Source: Hyphomicrobiales bacterium
GTDB lineage: Bacteria > Pseudomonadota > Alphaproteobacteria > Rhizobiales > Rhizobiaceae
Assembly: GCA_900473685.1 (NCBI GenBank)
Contig: UCNE01000002.1
Coordinates: forward strand, 124,001-188,000
Direction: 5' to 3'
Length of the DNA stretch: 64,000 nucleotides
Part shown: piece by piece, positions 45,674 to 54,462 of the stretch
Position numbering within the stretch: position 1 is the stretch's first letter
Layout: the number at the start of each line of letters is the position of its first letter
Translations under genes and position numbers: made by a program
The notes under the pieces: generated by a model
The model's database searches: none
Seen by the model: the letters and a program-made list of their open reading frames with translations, nothing else
Told to the model about the DNA's origin: nothing

Positions 45674-46186
45674 TCAGAGCTTGTAGAGCATCGTGTCGTT
45701 CCAGAAGCGGTCGAGGCGCTGCAGGAGCTTGTTCATCTGGCCGAACTCGTCGGTACCGATGCCGCCGACCTTCTGGATCGAGCCGATATGGCGTTCATAG
45801 AGCTTGGCGACCGTTTCGGCGATCTCCTGGCCCTCTTCCGTCAGGCTGATGCGGACCGAGCGGCGGTCGACGCGCGAGCGCTGATGATTGATGAAGCCGA
45901 GATCAACCAGCTTTTTAACATTGTAGGATACGTTGGAGCCGAGATAGTAACCGCGCGAGCGCAGTTCACCGGCCGTCAGTTCCGAATTGCCGATGTTGAA
46001 GAGGAGAAGCGCCTGGACGGCGTTGACGTCGGAGCGGCCCGACCGGTCGAATTCGTCCTTGACGACATCGAGCAGACGGCGATGGAGACGCTCAACCAGA
46101 TGGAGCGATTCCATGTAGAGCGAGCGGATCGCATCTTCGTGGGGATCTTTGGTGGAAACGACCTGCGGTTTCATTTTGGTGTTCAT
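45674..46186 (-). CDS. ldtR: MarR-family regulator LdtR
   Basis: This is a 170-residue winged-helix regulator: helices first (LHLVERLHRRLLDVVKDEFD), then the DNA-binding part ELTAGELRSRGYYLGSNVSYNVKKLVDLGFINHQRSRVDRRSVRISLTEEGQEI. It matches LdtR of Liberibacter and S. meliloti, a tolerance regulator that controls the adjacent L,D-transpeptidase gene and responds to small ligands such as benzbromarone. GAGG lies before the ATG. Its own promoter should lie in the 131 bp upstream, an AT-rich stretch. Confidence 0.9.
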   Translation of the reverse strand: MNTKMKPQVVSTKDPHEDAIRSLYMESLHLVERLHRRLLDVVKDEFDRSGRSDVNAVQALLLFNIGNSELTAGELRSRGYYLGSNVSYNVKKLVDLGFINHQRSRVDRRSVRISLTEEGQEIAETVAKLYERHIGSIQKVGGIGTDEFGQMNKLLQRLDRFWNDTMLYKL

Positions 46187-46317
46187 GATGACTGCCTCAC
46201 TGTTTTGTTTGGCGGTGTATGTTTCTCTTCCCGCCTTGAGGTAGACACTATCGAATACGTATAAAATTCTACTTAAACACCAGCCTTAACAGCGCCTTAC
46301 TATCCACAGTCGTTGTG

Positions 46318-46755
46318 TCAGGGTAAATCAATTCTTGCAGCACGTGCCTGGCGTGCCCGCTGATAGAAGATCGCGGCCCGGAAAAGCACGAAGGTGACGG
46401 CCACTGCGGCGTGTGCGGCAACGAGCAAAGGCTTGGCCCCAAAAATCTGCGGATAGACCGCAAACATGACGGCTTCCGCCCCAGCCGCGACCACCCAGAT
46501 GACCGGCCCCCAGGACACCAGCAACCACAATCCAAGAGCCGCCACGGGATAGACGACGGCAAGTGCGGTGGCTGCCACCCGCCACGGTACCGGCAGAAGG
46601 TCGAACCGTCCGCCGCCGCCAAACGAGAAGCCGATCAGCATCGCCCAATAGTTCAGGCCGAACCAGAAGCACGATACCGCCACCAGCCGCAGGAACAGTC
46701 CGAACAGCGTTTCGGTCAGCGACAGTTTGGGGACTTTTACAGAATCAAGGGCCAT
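46318..46755 (-). CDS. DUF6163 membrane protein
   Basis: This is a 145-residue inner-membrane protein with four hydrophobic segments (LFGLFLRLVAVSCFWFGLNYWAMLIGF; ATALAVVYPVAALGLWLLV; PVIWVVAAGAEAVMFAVY; LVAAHAAVAVTFVLFRAAIFY) and a basic tail. It fits the Rhizobiales DUF6163 family, of unknown role. It lies upstream of ldtR on the same strand, 131 bp away, so a link to the cell envelope is possible but unsupported otherwise. Confidence 0.75.
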   Translation of the reverse strand: MALDSVKVPKLSLTETLFGLFLRLVAVSCFWFGLNYWAMLIGFSFGGGGRFDLLPVPWRVAATALAVVYPVAALGLWLLVSWGPVIWVVAAGAEAVMFAVYPQIFGAKPLLVAAHAAVAVTFVLFRAAIFYQRARQARAARIDLP

Positions 46756-46846
46756 GGCGGCGAAGATAGGTCGCCGATGAGCGCTTTGCCAGACGGATAT
46801 TTTTCACCGCCTCGAACGGAGCGGGCACAGTTACCGGCAGCTGGTC

Positions 46847-47803
46847 TCAGGCCCGGCGGACGATCCGGTACAGCGCCGCAACGATGCCGATGCCGAGAAG
46901 CGGCCAGCCGGACCAGAAGATTCCGTGCCACGTCAAGATATTGATCCCGGCAATGCCGAAACCGATGACGCCGAGACCCGCAAGGAGCCGGTCGAACCGG
47001 TTTTGAATCAGCACCCAGACCAGGGAGGAAAAAACCGCCAGCCCGAGGACCGGCCAGGCCGACCAGAAAACACCCTTCCACGACATGGCATTGATCGCGA
47101 ACAGCACGGCAGCCGCAAGTGCAGCAAGCCAGAACATCGGGCGGCTGACCGCCATCAATGCCTGCAGCGGCGACGAGGCCGCGGATGGCATAGGCGAGCC
47201 GGCATCTACGTCAGCCTCTCCCCCGGAGCGATGCGCCGTATCGGCAGGCGGCAGTGTCTCGGAGGAGGCCTCGCCAATGCGAACGGCGTAGCTCGGTACC
47301 GCGTCGGCGATATTCTTGACTGCCAGAGGTCCGAGGAAATCGAAACCGACCGCTACTTTGTTGCGAACCTGATCGTAGACCGTATTGGAGATGACGATAC
47401 CGCCGGCCGTTGCCGATGCCTGCAGGCGCGCGGCAATATTGACCCCGTCACCATAGAGATCGTCGCCATCGACGATCACATCTCCCAGATTGATGCCGAT
47501 GCGAAACAGCATGCGCCCGTCTTCCGGCCGTGCCGCGTTCTGGTCAGCCAGTTCGTTTTGAACGTCCATTGCAGCCCGCACGCATTCAACGACACTTGGA
47601 AACTCGGCGATAACCCCATCGCCCCAGGTGTTGATCACCCGGCCGCCGTGTGCATCGATCAGACGGGCCATCGCGTCGCGGTAATGCTTCAGCAGCGCCA
47701 GCGTGCCTTCCTCGTCCTCTCCCATCAGGCGGGTATAGTCCTGCACATCAGCGCAGAAGATCGTTGTCAGCTTGCGTTGTGTCTCGCTCAGTGTGTCGCT
47801 CAT
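46847..47803 (-). CDS. Class III adenylate/guanylate cyclase with duplicated C-terminal membrane motif
   Basis: This is a 318-residue protein. The N-terminal cyclase domain (about 10-165) has both metal aspartates (TIFCADVQDYTRLMGEDEEG; INTWGDGVIAEF) and the transition-state pair in YGDGVNIAARLQA. A linker and a C-terminal region of about four helices follow, in which the motif WKGVFWSAWPVLGLAV recurs 50 residues later as WHGIFWSGWPLLGIGIV, like two copies of the 2TM domain. It should make cAMP at the membrane, where the duplicated segment may sense something. The ATG at 47803 (MSDTLSETQRK) has GGAG and GGGGG before it. Confidence 0.88.
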   Translation of the reverse strand: MSDTLSETQRKLTTIFCADVQDYTRLMGEDEEGTLALLKHYRDAMARLIDAHGGRVINTWGDGVIAEFPSVVECVRAAMDVQNELADQNAARPEDGRMLFRIGINLGDVIVDGDDLYGDGVNIAARLQASATAGGIVISNTVYDQVRNKVAVGFDFLGPLAVKNIADAVPSYAVRIGEASSETLPPADTAHRSGGEADVDAGSPMPSAASSPLQALMAVSRPMFWLAALAAAVLFAINAMSWKGVFWSAWPVLGLAVFSSLVWVLIQNRFDRLLAGLGVIGFGIAGINILTWHGIFWSGWPLLGIGIVAALYRIVRRA

Positions 47804-48166
47804 GGTCCCCCACTCCTCACAGCCAGGCTCGCCGGGTTGCCTTATCAAGGATATGGGAATTGCAACCTTTAGTAAAAGCCTCTTCTGCAGCGCTAACAGA
47901 TGACCGCAGCCGAAACAACCCGGCCTCCCTGTCTAAAGCCTGTTGTAAGCCGTTCGGCCGCAATCTGGAGGTTTCAACAAATTCGAACGTTGAAATTTGC
48001 CAGTCTTGCGCCGGAAAAAAGATTTCGGAATTAATGAAGTTAATTGCAGACGGGAGGGATGCCGGAGATTGTCCGTGTGCCTGCCGTGTAGCAGTGGGCC
48101 GGTAATCCAGAATTTGAATATTTGGCCTCTCCTTTTCGGAGAGGCCATTTTTTTAAATGCTGACGA
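47804..48166. other. Intergenic region with three stem-loops and a plus-strand terminator
   Basis: This 363-bp region is between the divergent cyclase gene and the convergent-side end of the small exported-protein gene. On the plus strand it carries inverted repeats TTTCAAC/GTTGAAA (47972-47995) and AATTAA-tgaag-TTAATT (48029-48045), then the terminator at 48124-48154. No open frame looks coding. It could encode a small RNA (see findings). Confidence 0.55.
48124..48154 (+). terminator. Orphan plus-strand intrinsic terminator
   Basis: A perfect 9-bp stem (GGCCTCTCC / GGAGAGGCC) with loop TTTTC is followed by A and seven T on the plus strand. The minus-strand side has no T-run, so it is oriented for plus transcripts, but the nearest plus-strand gene upstream is more than 8 kb away. 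Confidence 0.88.
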
Positions 48167-48505
48167 TTACCTGGTGTAGACGATCTTGCCGCCATTCGCC
48201 GCCGTCTGGATGCCGATGACATTTTCGAGCTGAACGTTTTTGGCTTCGAGCGTCGCCATCAGGGCGGGATCGTTCTGGATTTCGGTCTGGGCCTTGGTGA
48301 TCGATTCCGGTGACGGGTTGCGATAGGTCGCCGGGATCGACGACGTATCCGTATTGGCATTGCCTTCCTCGCCGACATTGACGATCGTAATCATGTCGTC
48401 CGCCATCATCGGCGTGGTCGAGCTTGTGGTCTGCGCATAAGCGTAACCGCTGAGCGAGGGCGCGGAAAGGGCAGCCGCAAGGGCAAGTTTGACAGCAATC
48501 TTCAT
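48167..48505 (-). CDS. Small exported protein of unknown function
   Basis: This is a 112-residue protein with a Sec signal peptide (MKIAVKLALAAALSAPSLSG, cleaved near AYA-QTT at 25), so the mature form is about 87 residues and periplasmic. The rest is polar (TTSSTTPMMADDMITIVNVGEEG, then SPESITKAQTEIQNDPALMATLEAKNVQLENVIGIQTAANGGKIVYTR). I do not recognise the family. The helix pair followed by a short strand could be a small adaptor fold. It stands alone, with no gene on its strand close by. Confidence 0.75.
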   Translation of the reverse strand: MKIAVKLALAAALSAPSLSGYAYAQTTSSTTPMMADDMITIVNVGEEGNANTDTSSIPATYRNPSPESITKAQTEIQNDPALMATLEAKNVQLENVIGIQTAANGGKIVYTR

Positions 48506-48833
48506 GGTCTTCTCCTTTGTTCCGGGGGCCGTTCACCGCTCGCCGGTGACTTGCATCAGGCCCCCTTGAGACGACACAACAACCGGATGGGGCTGGAAAT
48601 GGTTCCATCATAACTGCGGTTTCACTACACGGAGGCGCGGGAACGCCCCGGGATTTCCGGTCAATGGGATCCAGGCAAACCAAGTGCCGATGGTTCAGAC
48701 ATAGAGAGGGTGACACTCCCTTACCCCACGAATCCCATTGCTAGGGACGATGAAACGCCGCACCTCAATCATTTTCCTTTGATCATCGCCCATGATAAAC
48801 CGCGACCGACGCAGCTGACGAGAGACGATCGCC
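48506..48833. other. Intergenic region upstream of hemB
   Basis: This is 328 bp between the divergent small exported-protein gene and hemB. No gene or clear structured element is visible. It should hold promoters for both genes; I cannot assign boxes with confidence. Confidence 0.5.
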
Positions 48834-49847
48834 ATGACCGACAAGACTGATACCGTTGACATCATTACCGGCCACCGCCGCATGCGCCGCAACCGCAAGG
48901 CCGACTGGAGCCGCCGCATGGTGCAGGAAAACCGGCTGACGGTGGATGATCTGATCTGGCCGATCTTCGTTGCTCCCGGCACCAACATCGTCGAGCCGAT
49001 CGACGCCATGCCCGGCGTCAACCGGATGAGCGTCGACAAGGCCGTGGAAGCGGCAAAGCTCGCCGCCGATCTCGGCATCCCGGCGCTCGCGACCTTCCCG
49101 AATGTCGATATTTCGCTGCGTGACGACACCGGCTCCAACAGTCTTGCCGCCAACAACCTGATCAACGAGACGACGCGGGCGATCAAGAAGGCCGTGCCGA
49201 ATATCGGCGTCATCACCGACGTGGCGCTTGATCCCTTTACCAGCCACGGTCACGACGGCATCCTGCGCGACGGCGAGATCGTCAACGACGAGACGGTGGC
49301 GCAGATCGCCAAGGCTGCCATCCTGCAGGCCGATGCCGGTGCCGATATCATCGCTCCTTCCGACATGATGGATGGCCGCGTCGGCGCCATCCGCCGGGCG
49401 CTGGATGCCGCCGGCCACCAGAATGTCGGCATCATGGCCTACGCGACGAAATTCGCCTCGGCCTTTTATGGCCCTTACCGTGAAGCGATCGGCACCAGCG
49501 GCCTGCTGAAGGGCGACAAGAAGACGTACTATATCGACCCCGCCAACGGCACCGAGGCGATGCGGGATGCTGCCCTCGACGTCGAGGAAGGCGCCGACAT
49601 GCTGATGGTCAAGCCCGGCCTGCCCTATCTGGATATCTGCTGGCGGATGAAGGAAAGTTTTGGCCTGCCGGTCTTTGCCTATCAGGTGTCCGGCGAATAT
49701 TCGCAGATCAAGGCAGCCGCCGCCAATGGCTGGATCGACGGCGAACGGGTCATGCTCGAAACCCTGCTTGCGTTCAAGCGCGCCGGTTGCGACGGCATCC
49801 TCAGCTATTTCGCCGTCGATGTGGCGCGCATCCTGTCAAAGCGCTAA
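48834..49847 (+). CDS. hemB: Delta-aminolevulinic acid dehydratase (porphobilinogen synthase)
   Basis: HemB condenses two 5-aminolevulinate molecules to porphobilinogen in tetrapyrrole synthesis. The 337-residue product has the Schiff-base lysines in MAYATKFASAFYGPYRE and MVKPGLPYLD. The metal region reads TDVALDPFTSHGHDGIL, where zinc enzymes have three cysteines; the aspartates mark the magnesium-dependent type known from rhizobia such as Bradyrhizobium. The Lys and Asp set in the allosteric Mg site cannot be judged by eye. It heads the hemB-RDD-bpt area but is separated from RDD by a minus-strand gene. Confidence 0.97.
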   Translation: MTDKTDTVDIITGHRRMRRNRKADWSRRMVQENRLTVDDLIWPIFVAPGTNIVEPIDAMPGVNRMSVDKAVEAAKLAADLGIPALATFPNVDISLRDDTGSNSLAANNLINETTRAIKKAVPNIGVITDVALDPFTSHGHDGILRDGEIVNDETVAQIAKAAILQADAGADIIAPSDMMDGRVGAIRRALDAAGHQNVGIMAYATKFASAFYGPYREAIGTSGLLKGDKKTYYIDPANGTEAMRDAALDVEEGADMLMVKPGLPYLDICWRMKESFGLPVFAYQVSGEYSQIKAAAANGWIDGERVMLETLLAFKRAGCDGILSYFAVDVARILSKR

Positions 49848-49880
49848 CGCCCGGTCAGACAGATCACGAATATCGCGCGC

Positions 49881-51593
49881 TTAAACAGGCGCGCGAAAAA
49901 CTCTGACCCGGTTGCGGCCGGCCGCCTTGGCCCGGTAGAGTGCCGCGTCCGCATGGGCAAGCATATCGCTCCATGGCAGATGCGCCCCACCTGCGACCCC
50001 AAAACTCGCCGTCACCGTCAGCCGCTCTCCATCCGGCGCGGTCAGCGCATGGTTGGCGATAGCGCGCTTCAGGTGCCGCGCCGTGTTGGCGGCTTCGGCC
50101 AATGAACCCGTTTTGAACAGCATTGCAAATTCTTCGCCGCCGAAACGGGCGAGATGGGCTGACATACCGGCAGAACCCCGCATCAGATCGGCAATCGCCC
50201 GCAGAACGATATCCCCGAACGGATGGCCATAGCGGTCGTTGATCGACTTGAAGTGATCGACATCCAGCAGAACCAGGAAACGAGCAGCGTCCGCCACCTT
50301 TTTCTCGCCATAGGCCTCGAGGGCGCGGCGGTTGAGAAGATCGGTCAGACCATCTGTCGTTGCCAATGCCTCGAGCTTGCGGGTCAACAGCGCCCGCTCG
50401 GCAAGGCGTTCTGAAAGAATGCCGATAGCGCCATAAAGCCGCTGGATCTCCTTTACCTCACCAGGCGCCAAAGCCAAAGCTGCCGGACGCTCGTCGGCGA
50501 GCGCGATGACCGCCTGCGCTCCCTTCAACAGCGGACGCAGCATATAAACCTGAACCGAGGCGACCAGGCCCACCACAAGCAACAGAAGCACGGCCGTAGT
50601 CAGCCCGTTGCGGTAGAGAGCCGACAACGCGTCATGCTCCCGGAGCTCGAACTGGAGGGCGATCTCCTTGAAATAGATGTTTCGCATTTCGCCAAGCGGC
50701 TGCATCATCGCGACGTAGCGGTTGGTGAAACTCACCCCATCGAGCATGGACTGGCCGGTCTTGCCGCCAAGTCCCATCTGCTCGTCGATCAACGAAAGCC
50801 CTTGCCGCATGAACGTGTCTTCAGCTTGCGCCCGCATCGTCCGTATCGCCACCGTTTCGGGCAATGCGAGGGCGTTGGGGGCGAGCAGCTCCCATATCTC
50901 GAGCAGCCTGCCGCGTGCAGCGTTGCTGGCCGCCGTATCCTGCGGCGGCATTGCAATACCCGCCGCCATCGGTGCAATCAGGTAGGAACCGAGCCGCCCG
51001 GCATATTCGCGCATATCACTGAGCGCGATCCCCTGCACGATGATGGCGCTAAGTTCCTGGTTCTGCTTCAGGATTTCGCCACTTTGCCACGCGATGATTG
51101 GCTTGTAATAATCGCGGGCAACAAACATGGCTTCGATTGCGGCGCGAATTTCCTCGTAACTGCGCGCCGCGCGCGGCTTGTGTTCAAGCGCGGCGATCAG
51201 CGCACGGCCCGTATCGAGCTGAACGCGGACGCGGCTGATCATGTCGCCGGGAATGCCGCGCCGCTCGAGATTGTCCAGTGCTGCATCCGTATCCCGCATG
51301 AAGCTGCGCCACGCCCGCACCGCTTCGAAGCGCTTCTGTTCGGATGCCGTCATCAGGTTGTTGGCAGGACCACGCTCGGCCGAAATAAGGTTCGCCGCAT
51401 TGAAAATGGCGGTAAACTGCCGCATGTCTTGCGCGCCCGACCGGGCTTTGCGGAAAGCTTCTATCGACGTCGAGAGTGTCGAGGTCGCGAGCAGCAGCGT
51501 GCAGACGATGGCAAGCACGGCCATGCACCAGAGACGCCCCCTCAGGCCGCCGAGCCGGCCGGCGTTGGTATCTGCATTTGAGCTGAGGGACAT
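49881..51593 (-). CDS. Membrane diguanylate cyclase (GGDEF) without inhibitory site
   Basis: This is a 570-residue protein: membrane helix near 22-45, periplasmic helical sensor region (about 46-335), second helix (about 338-360), a HAMP-like linker and a GGDEF domain (about 415-565). The active site is RFGGEEFAML and DVDHFKSINDRYGHPFGDIVL is intact, so it should make cyclic di-GMP. The allosteric RxxD five residues before GGEEF is absent (GMSAHLARFGGEEF), so product inhibition is unlikely. Sensor region has no recognised family. It is convergent with hemB. Confidence 0.9.
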   Translation of the reverse strand: MSLSSNADTNAGRLGGLRGRLWCMAVLAIVCTLLLATSTLSTSIEAFRKARSGAQDMRQFTAIFNAANLISAERGPANNLMTASEQKRFEAVRAWRSFMRDTDAALDNLERRGIPGDMISRVRVQLDTGRALIAALEHKPRAARSYEEIRAAIEAMFVARDYYKPIIAWQSGEILKQNQELSAIIVQGIALSDMREYAGRLGSYLIAPMAAGIAMPPQDTAASNAARGRLLEIWELLAPNALALPETVAIRTMRAQAEDTFMRQGLSLIDEQMGLGGKTGQSMLDGVSFTNRYVAMMQPLGEMRNIYFKEIALQFELREHDALSALYRNGLTTAVLLLLVVGLVASVQVYMLRPLLKGAQAVIALADERPAALALAPGEVKEIQRLYGAIGILSERLAERALLTRKLEALATTDGLTDLLNRRALEAYGEKKVADAARFLVLLDVDHFKSINDRYGHPFGDIVLRAIADLMRGSAGMSAHLARFGGEEFAMLFKTGSLAEAANTARHLKRAIANHALTAPDGERLTVTASFGVAGGAHLPWSDMLAHADAALYRAKAAGRNRVRVFRAPV

Positions 51594-51862
51594 GGCGAAA
51601 AACCGGTGAACTGTCTGATATGCCGCTGCTTATCAACAAACCGGCTGGGAACCAGTGTGTTTTGGGAAGGTGAGCCTCCCAGATACGCAGGGCTGCCTCC
51701 CCGTTAGCATATTCGGATGAACGCAGACTGAAGCATCCGCCAAACCCGCCGCAGCCGCTGGTTTTTTCCAGGCTGCCAATTTGAAATTTATGGGAGCTAG
51801 GCTGCGAGGATTTGCATTTTAGCCGCCACTTCCCATATCAGAGGGAGAACGGAGATAAAGAC

Positions 51863-52327
51863 ATGAGCGTGCAGGACGAAAACCTCAGAATCCCTACCAA
51901 CGACTGGCGGGCCTATCAGGGCGTGCTCAGCCGCCGCGTCATGGCGTTCATCATCGACTATGCCATTGTCGGGCTTCTCTGGATCCCCGCCGCCGTTGTC
52001 GTGTTCTTTCTCGGCATCCTGACGTTCGGACTGGGTTTCTTCCTTTATCCGGTGCTGTTTGCCGGCCTTGCGATGCTCTATTTCGGCATGACCGTGGGCG
52101 GCCCGAAACAGGCTTCGCCCGGCATGAACATGATGGGCCTCGCGATTGCCCGCACCGACGGCCGGCCGATGGATTTTCTCACTGCAATCGTCCATCTGGT
52201 GATCTTCTGGATTGCCAACGCGATTCTGACCCCACTGGTGCTGCTTGTCGGCCTGTTCACTGATCGCGGCCGTCTGTTGCACGATCTGCTCATCGGAACC
52301 GTCACCATCCGGCGCGATACCTTTTGA
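51863..52327 (+). CDS. RDD family membrane protein
   Basis: This is a 154-residue protein with an RDD domain: LSRRVMAFIIDYAIVGLLWIPAAVVVF (the R and D of RDD), a second helix region (LGFFLYPVLFAGLAMLYFGM) and third (AIVHLVIFWIANAILTPLVLLVGLF), then DRGRLLHDLLIGTVTIRR. RDD proteins may be transporters or membrane scaffolds; function unknown. The ATG at 51863 follows GGAG. A hairpin lies just after the gene, then bpt, as in other rhizobia. Confidence 0.88.
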   Translation: MSVQDENLRIPTNDWRAYQGVLSRRVMAFIIDYAIVGLLWIPAAVVVFFLGILTFGLGFFLYPVLFAGLAMLYFGMTVGGPKQASPGMNMMGLAIARTDGRPMDFLTAIVHLVIFWIANAILTPLVLLVGLFTDRGRLLHDLLIGTVTIRRDTF

Positions 52328-52336
52328 TCCCTGCGC

Positions 52337-52367
52337 AGGAAGGGCTGCTGCTAAGCCAGCCCTTCCT
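52337..52367 (+). terminator. Hairpin after RDD gene, terminator-like
   Basis: A perfect 11-bp stem (AGGAAGGGCTG / CAGCCCTTCCT) with a 9-nt loop starts 10 bp after the RDD stop. No T-run follows (CGCCCC), so it is not a classical terminator; it may stabilise the mRNA end. Confidence 0.5.
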
Positions 52368-52493
52368 CGCCCCACCTAAATCACGCTTTATTGCCTCGTA
52401 ACGCGACAGTTCAAAAAGTCGCGATTGACCTTTTCTAATCTTGCGCCATGCTAATGTTATTCAAGCGGCCAAGAAGAGCGACCCCCGCGCCAT

Positions 52494-53240
52494 ATGAACA
52501 CGCAAACTGCACCGTCTCCACAGTTCTACCTGACCGCGCCGGCAACCTGCCCGTATTTGCCGCAGGAGATGGAACGGAAGGTGTTTACCCATATGGTCGG
52601 CGAACGGGCGCCGGAACTCAACGATCTGCTCACTCAGGGTGGTTTCCGCCGTTCACAGAATATCGCCTATCGCCCGGCCTGCGAAAGCTGCCGGGCCTGT
52701 GTTTCCGTCCGCATCGTCGCCGGCGAATTTTCGCCGACCCGCTCAATGCGGCGTATCTTGGCGCTGAACAGCGACGTGGTCTCGACGGAATACCCGGCAG
52801 AACCCTCCAGCGAACAATATAGCCTGTTTCGCCGCTATCTCGACCACCGCCACCAGAAGGGCGGCATGTCCGACATGTCGGTGCTGGATTACGCGATGAT
52901 GGTCGAGGATACCCACGTCAACACCAAGATCATCGAATACCGCCTCAAGGTCGAAGGTGACACGATCGGCAAGGCGAAGGGACCGCTAATTTCGGCGGCA
53001 CTGACCGACAAGATGGGTGACGGCCTGTCGATGGTCTATTCCTATTTCGACCCTGATCTCGCCGACCGCTCGCTCGGCACCTTCATGATCCTCGACCACA
53101 TCCGCAAAGTGAAGGAACGGGGCCTTCCGCACGTCTATCTTGGCTATTGGGTCAAGGGATCGCGCAAAATGGACTATAAAACAAAGTTTCTGCCGCAGGA
53201 GCACCTTATGGCCCAAGGTTGGGAGCGCTATACAGGATAA
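52494..53240 (+). CDS. bpt: Aspartate/glutamate leucyltransferase (arginyltransferase family)
   Basis: Bpt transfers leucine from Leu-tRNA onto N-terminal Asp or Glu, marking proteins for ClpS-ClpAP degradation. The 248-residue product has the ATE N-terminal cysteine motif ([13 protein letters not shown]), TCPYLP near the start, and the C-terminal domain ([43 protein letters not shown]-like [16 protein letters not shown]). The length fits the bacterial Bpt rather than eukaryotic Ate1. The ribosome-binding site is weak. It lies between the RDD and EamA genes. Confidence 0.93.
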   Translation: MNTQTAPSPQFYLTAPATCPYLPQEMERKVFTHMVGERAPELNDLLTQGGFRRSQNIAYRPACESCRACVSVRIVAGEFSPTRSMRRILALNSDVVSTEYPAEPSSEQYSLFRRYLDHRHQKGGMSDMSVLDYAMMVEDTHVNTKIIEYRLKVEGDTIGKAKGPLISAALTDKMGDGLSMVYSYFDPDLADRSLGTFMILDHIRKVKERGLPHVYLGYWVKGSRKMDYKTKFLPQEHLMAQGWERYTG

Positions 53241-53267
53241 AGTGCCTCCACCTGACAGGACGAAATC

Positions 53268-54173
53268 TTGAGTGAACCCATCGATGCCGCCCACCACCGC
53301 CGCGGTCTTCTCATCACCGGTCTTGGCGGCCTTGCCCTCTCCTTCGACATTCCCCTGATCCGCTCTGCCGATGGCGAGGTCTGGTCGCTGCTGGCAGTCC
53401 GCAGCCTCTGCACCTTCGCCGTGGCGCTGATCGCGTGGGTGGTTCTCAACAAATTCCTCGGCCGCAAGATCGCCCTGGTTCCCGGCAAGGCGGGCTTGCT
53501 GGCGGGTCTGTTCTACGGCCTCGGCTCCTTCACCTTCCTTCTGTCCGTCTTCAATACCGCGACGGCCAATGTCGTCTTCATCGTCGCCTTCACGTCGATG
53601 TTTGCCGCCATCCTCTCCTGGGTCTTCCTGAAGGAACGCCCGTCAAATGCGACACTGGTGACCATGGCCCTGATGGTCTGTGGTGTCGGGCTGATTGTTC
53701 ACGACGGCTTGAAGAGCGGCAATTTCTTCGGCGATGCCATGGCGGTCTGTTCCGCCTTGATGCTCGCCTCCGCCATCACCGTCAGCCGCGCCAGCGGCAA
53801 GGACATGGGGCTGGTGCCGCTGGCAACCGCGATCTTCCCCGCCATCATCGGTTATCTCTTGTCGCCGGCCGACGGCCTCGCGATCGCCCATCCCGGCTGG
53901 ATCATGTTCGATGGCCTGATCATGATCCCGCTCGCCTTCTTCTGCCTCGCCACCGGCCCGCGCTATCTGTCCGCGCCGGAAGTCGGCATGTTCTATCTGC
54001 TCGAAACCATCCTGGCCCCACTGTGGATCTGGATCGTCTTCATGGAGGTCCCGACGTCGCAGACGCTGATCGGCGGTGCCGTGCTGATTCTGGCCTTGGT
54101 CGGGCATTCGGTGTGGCAGATGCGGAAGAAAGCGGCCGTGGATGCGTCGAACGAGTTTCCGTTTACCGGGTGA
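53268..54173 (+). CDS. EamA/DMT-family transporter
   Basis: This is a membrane protein of 301 residues with ten hydrophobic segments in two EamA repeats (LGSFTFLLSVFNTATANVVFIVAFTSMFAAILSWVFLKER in the first half; APEVGMFYLLETILAPLWIWIVFMEV in the second). The TTG start at 53268 has AGGA at ideal distance, so it is preferred to any downstream ATG. The substrate is unknown. It follows bpt by 27 bp and is likely cotranscribed. Confidence 0.85.
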   Translation: MSEPIDAAHHRRGLLITGLGGLALSFDIPLIRSADGEVWSLLAVRSLCTFAVALIAWVVLNKFLGRKIALVPGKAGLLAGLFYGLGSFTFLLSVFNTATANVVFIVAFTSMFAAILSWVFLKERPSNATLVTMALMVCGVGLIVHDGLKSGNFFGDAMAVCSALMLASAITVSRASGKDMGLVPLATAIFPAIIGYLLSPADGLAIAHPGWIMFDGLIMIPLAFFCLATGPRYLSAPEVGMFYLLETILAPLWIWIVFMEVPTSQTLIGGAVLILALVGHSVWQMRKKAAVDASNEFPFTG

Positions 54174-54203
54174 AATGGACGAGTAATTGCTGAGAAGCAA
54201 AAT

Positions 54204-54230
54204 CAATGTTATAACGCGATTATAACATTG
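54204..54230. promoter_or_regulatory. Perfect inverted-repeat operator of the AbrB-type/Doc operon
   Basis: CAATGTTATAA-cgcga-TTATAACATTG is a perfect 11-bp inverted repeat ending 10 bp before the antitoxin ATG. The position matches autoregulatory sites of toxin-antitoxin operons. Its half-site ATGTTATA recurs at 59118-59137. Confidence 0.75.
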
Positions 54231-54240
54231 GAGTTTTGCC

Positions 54241-54462
54241 ATGAACATTACCATCCGCAAGATCGGCAATTCCGAAGGCGTCATCATCCCGAAGGAAGTC
54301 CTTGATCGCCTCGGATTGAAAGCCGGTGACGAATTTGAATTGAAGGAAACGGGGAATACTCTCGAACTCGCGCCCCAGAAGGACGATCTTGCAGAACAAT
54401 TGCGAGCAGCCAGGATTGGCATGAAAAAATATCACGTTGCGCTGCGTGAACTGGCGAAATGA
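54241..54462 (+). CDS. AbrB/MazE-family antitoxin
   Basis: This 73-residue protein has a swapped-hairpin AbrB DNA-binding fold: MNITIRKIGNSEGVIIPKEVLDRLGLKAGDEFEL. A tail (LAEQLRAARIGMKKYHVALRELAK) would bind the toxin. It pairs with a Doc-type gene that overlaps its end by 4 bp (ATGA). An 11-bp perfect inverted repeat just before it is a likely operator for autoregulation. GC content is lower than in neighbouring core genes, consistent with acquisition. Confidence 0.9.
   Translation: MNITIRKIGNSEGVIIPKEVLDRLGLKAGDEFELKETGNTLELAPQKDDLAEQLRAARIGMKKYHVALRELAK

Noticed and set aside
47997-48179. 60-codon plus-strand frame across the orphan terminator
   Set aside because: It starts without a ribosome-binding site and runs through the terminator hairpin, so it cannot be the gene that the terminator serves.
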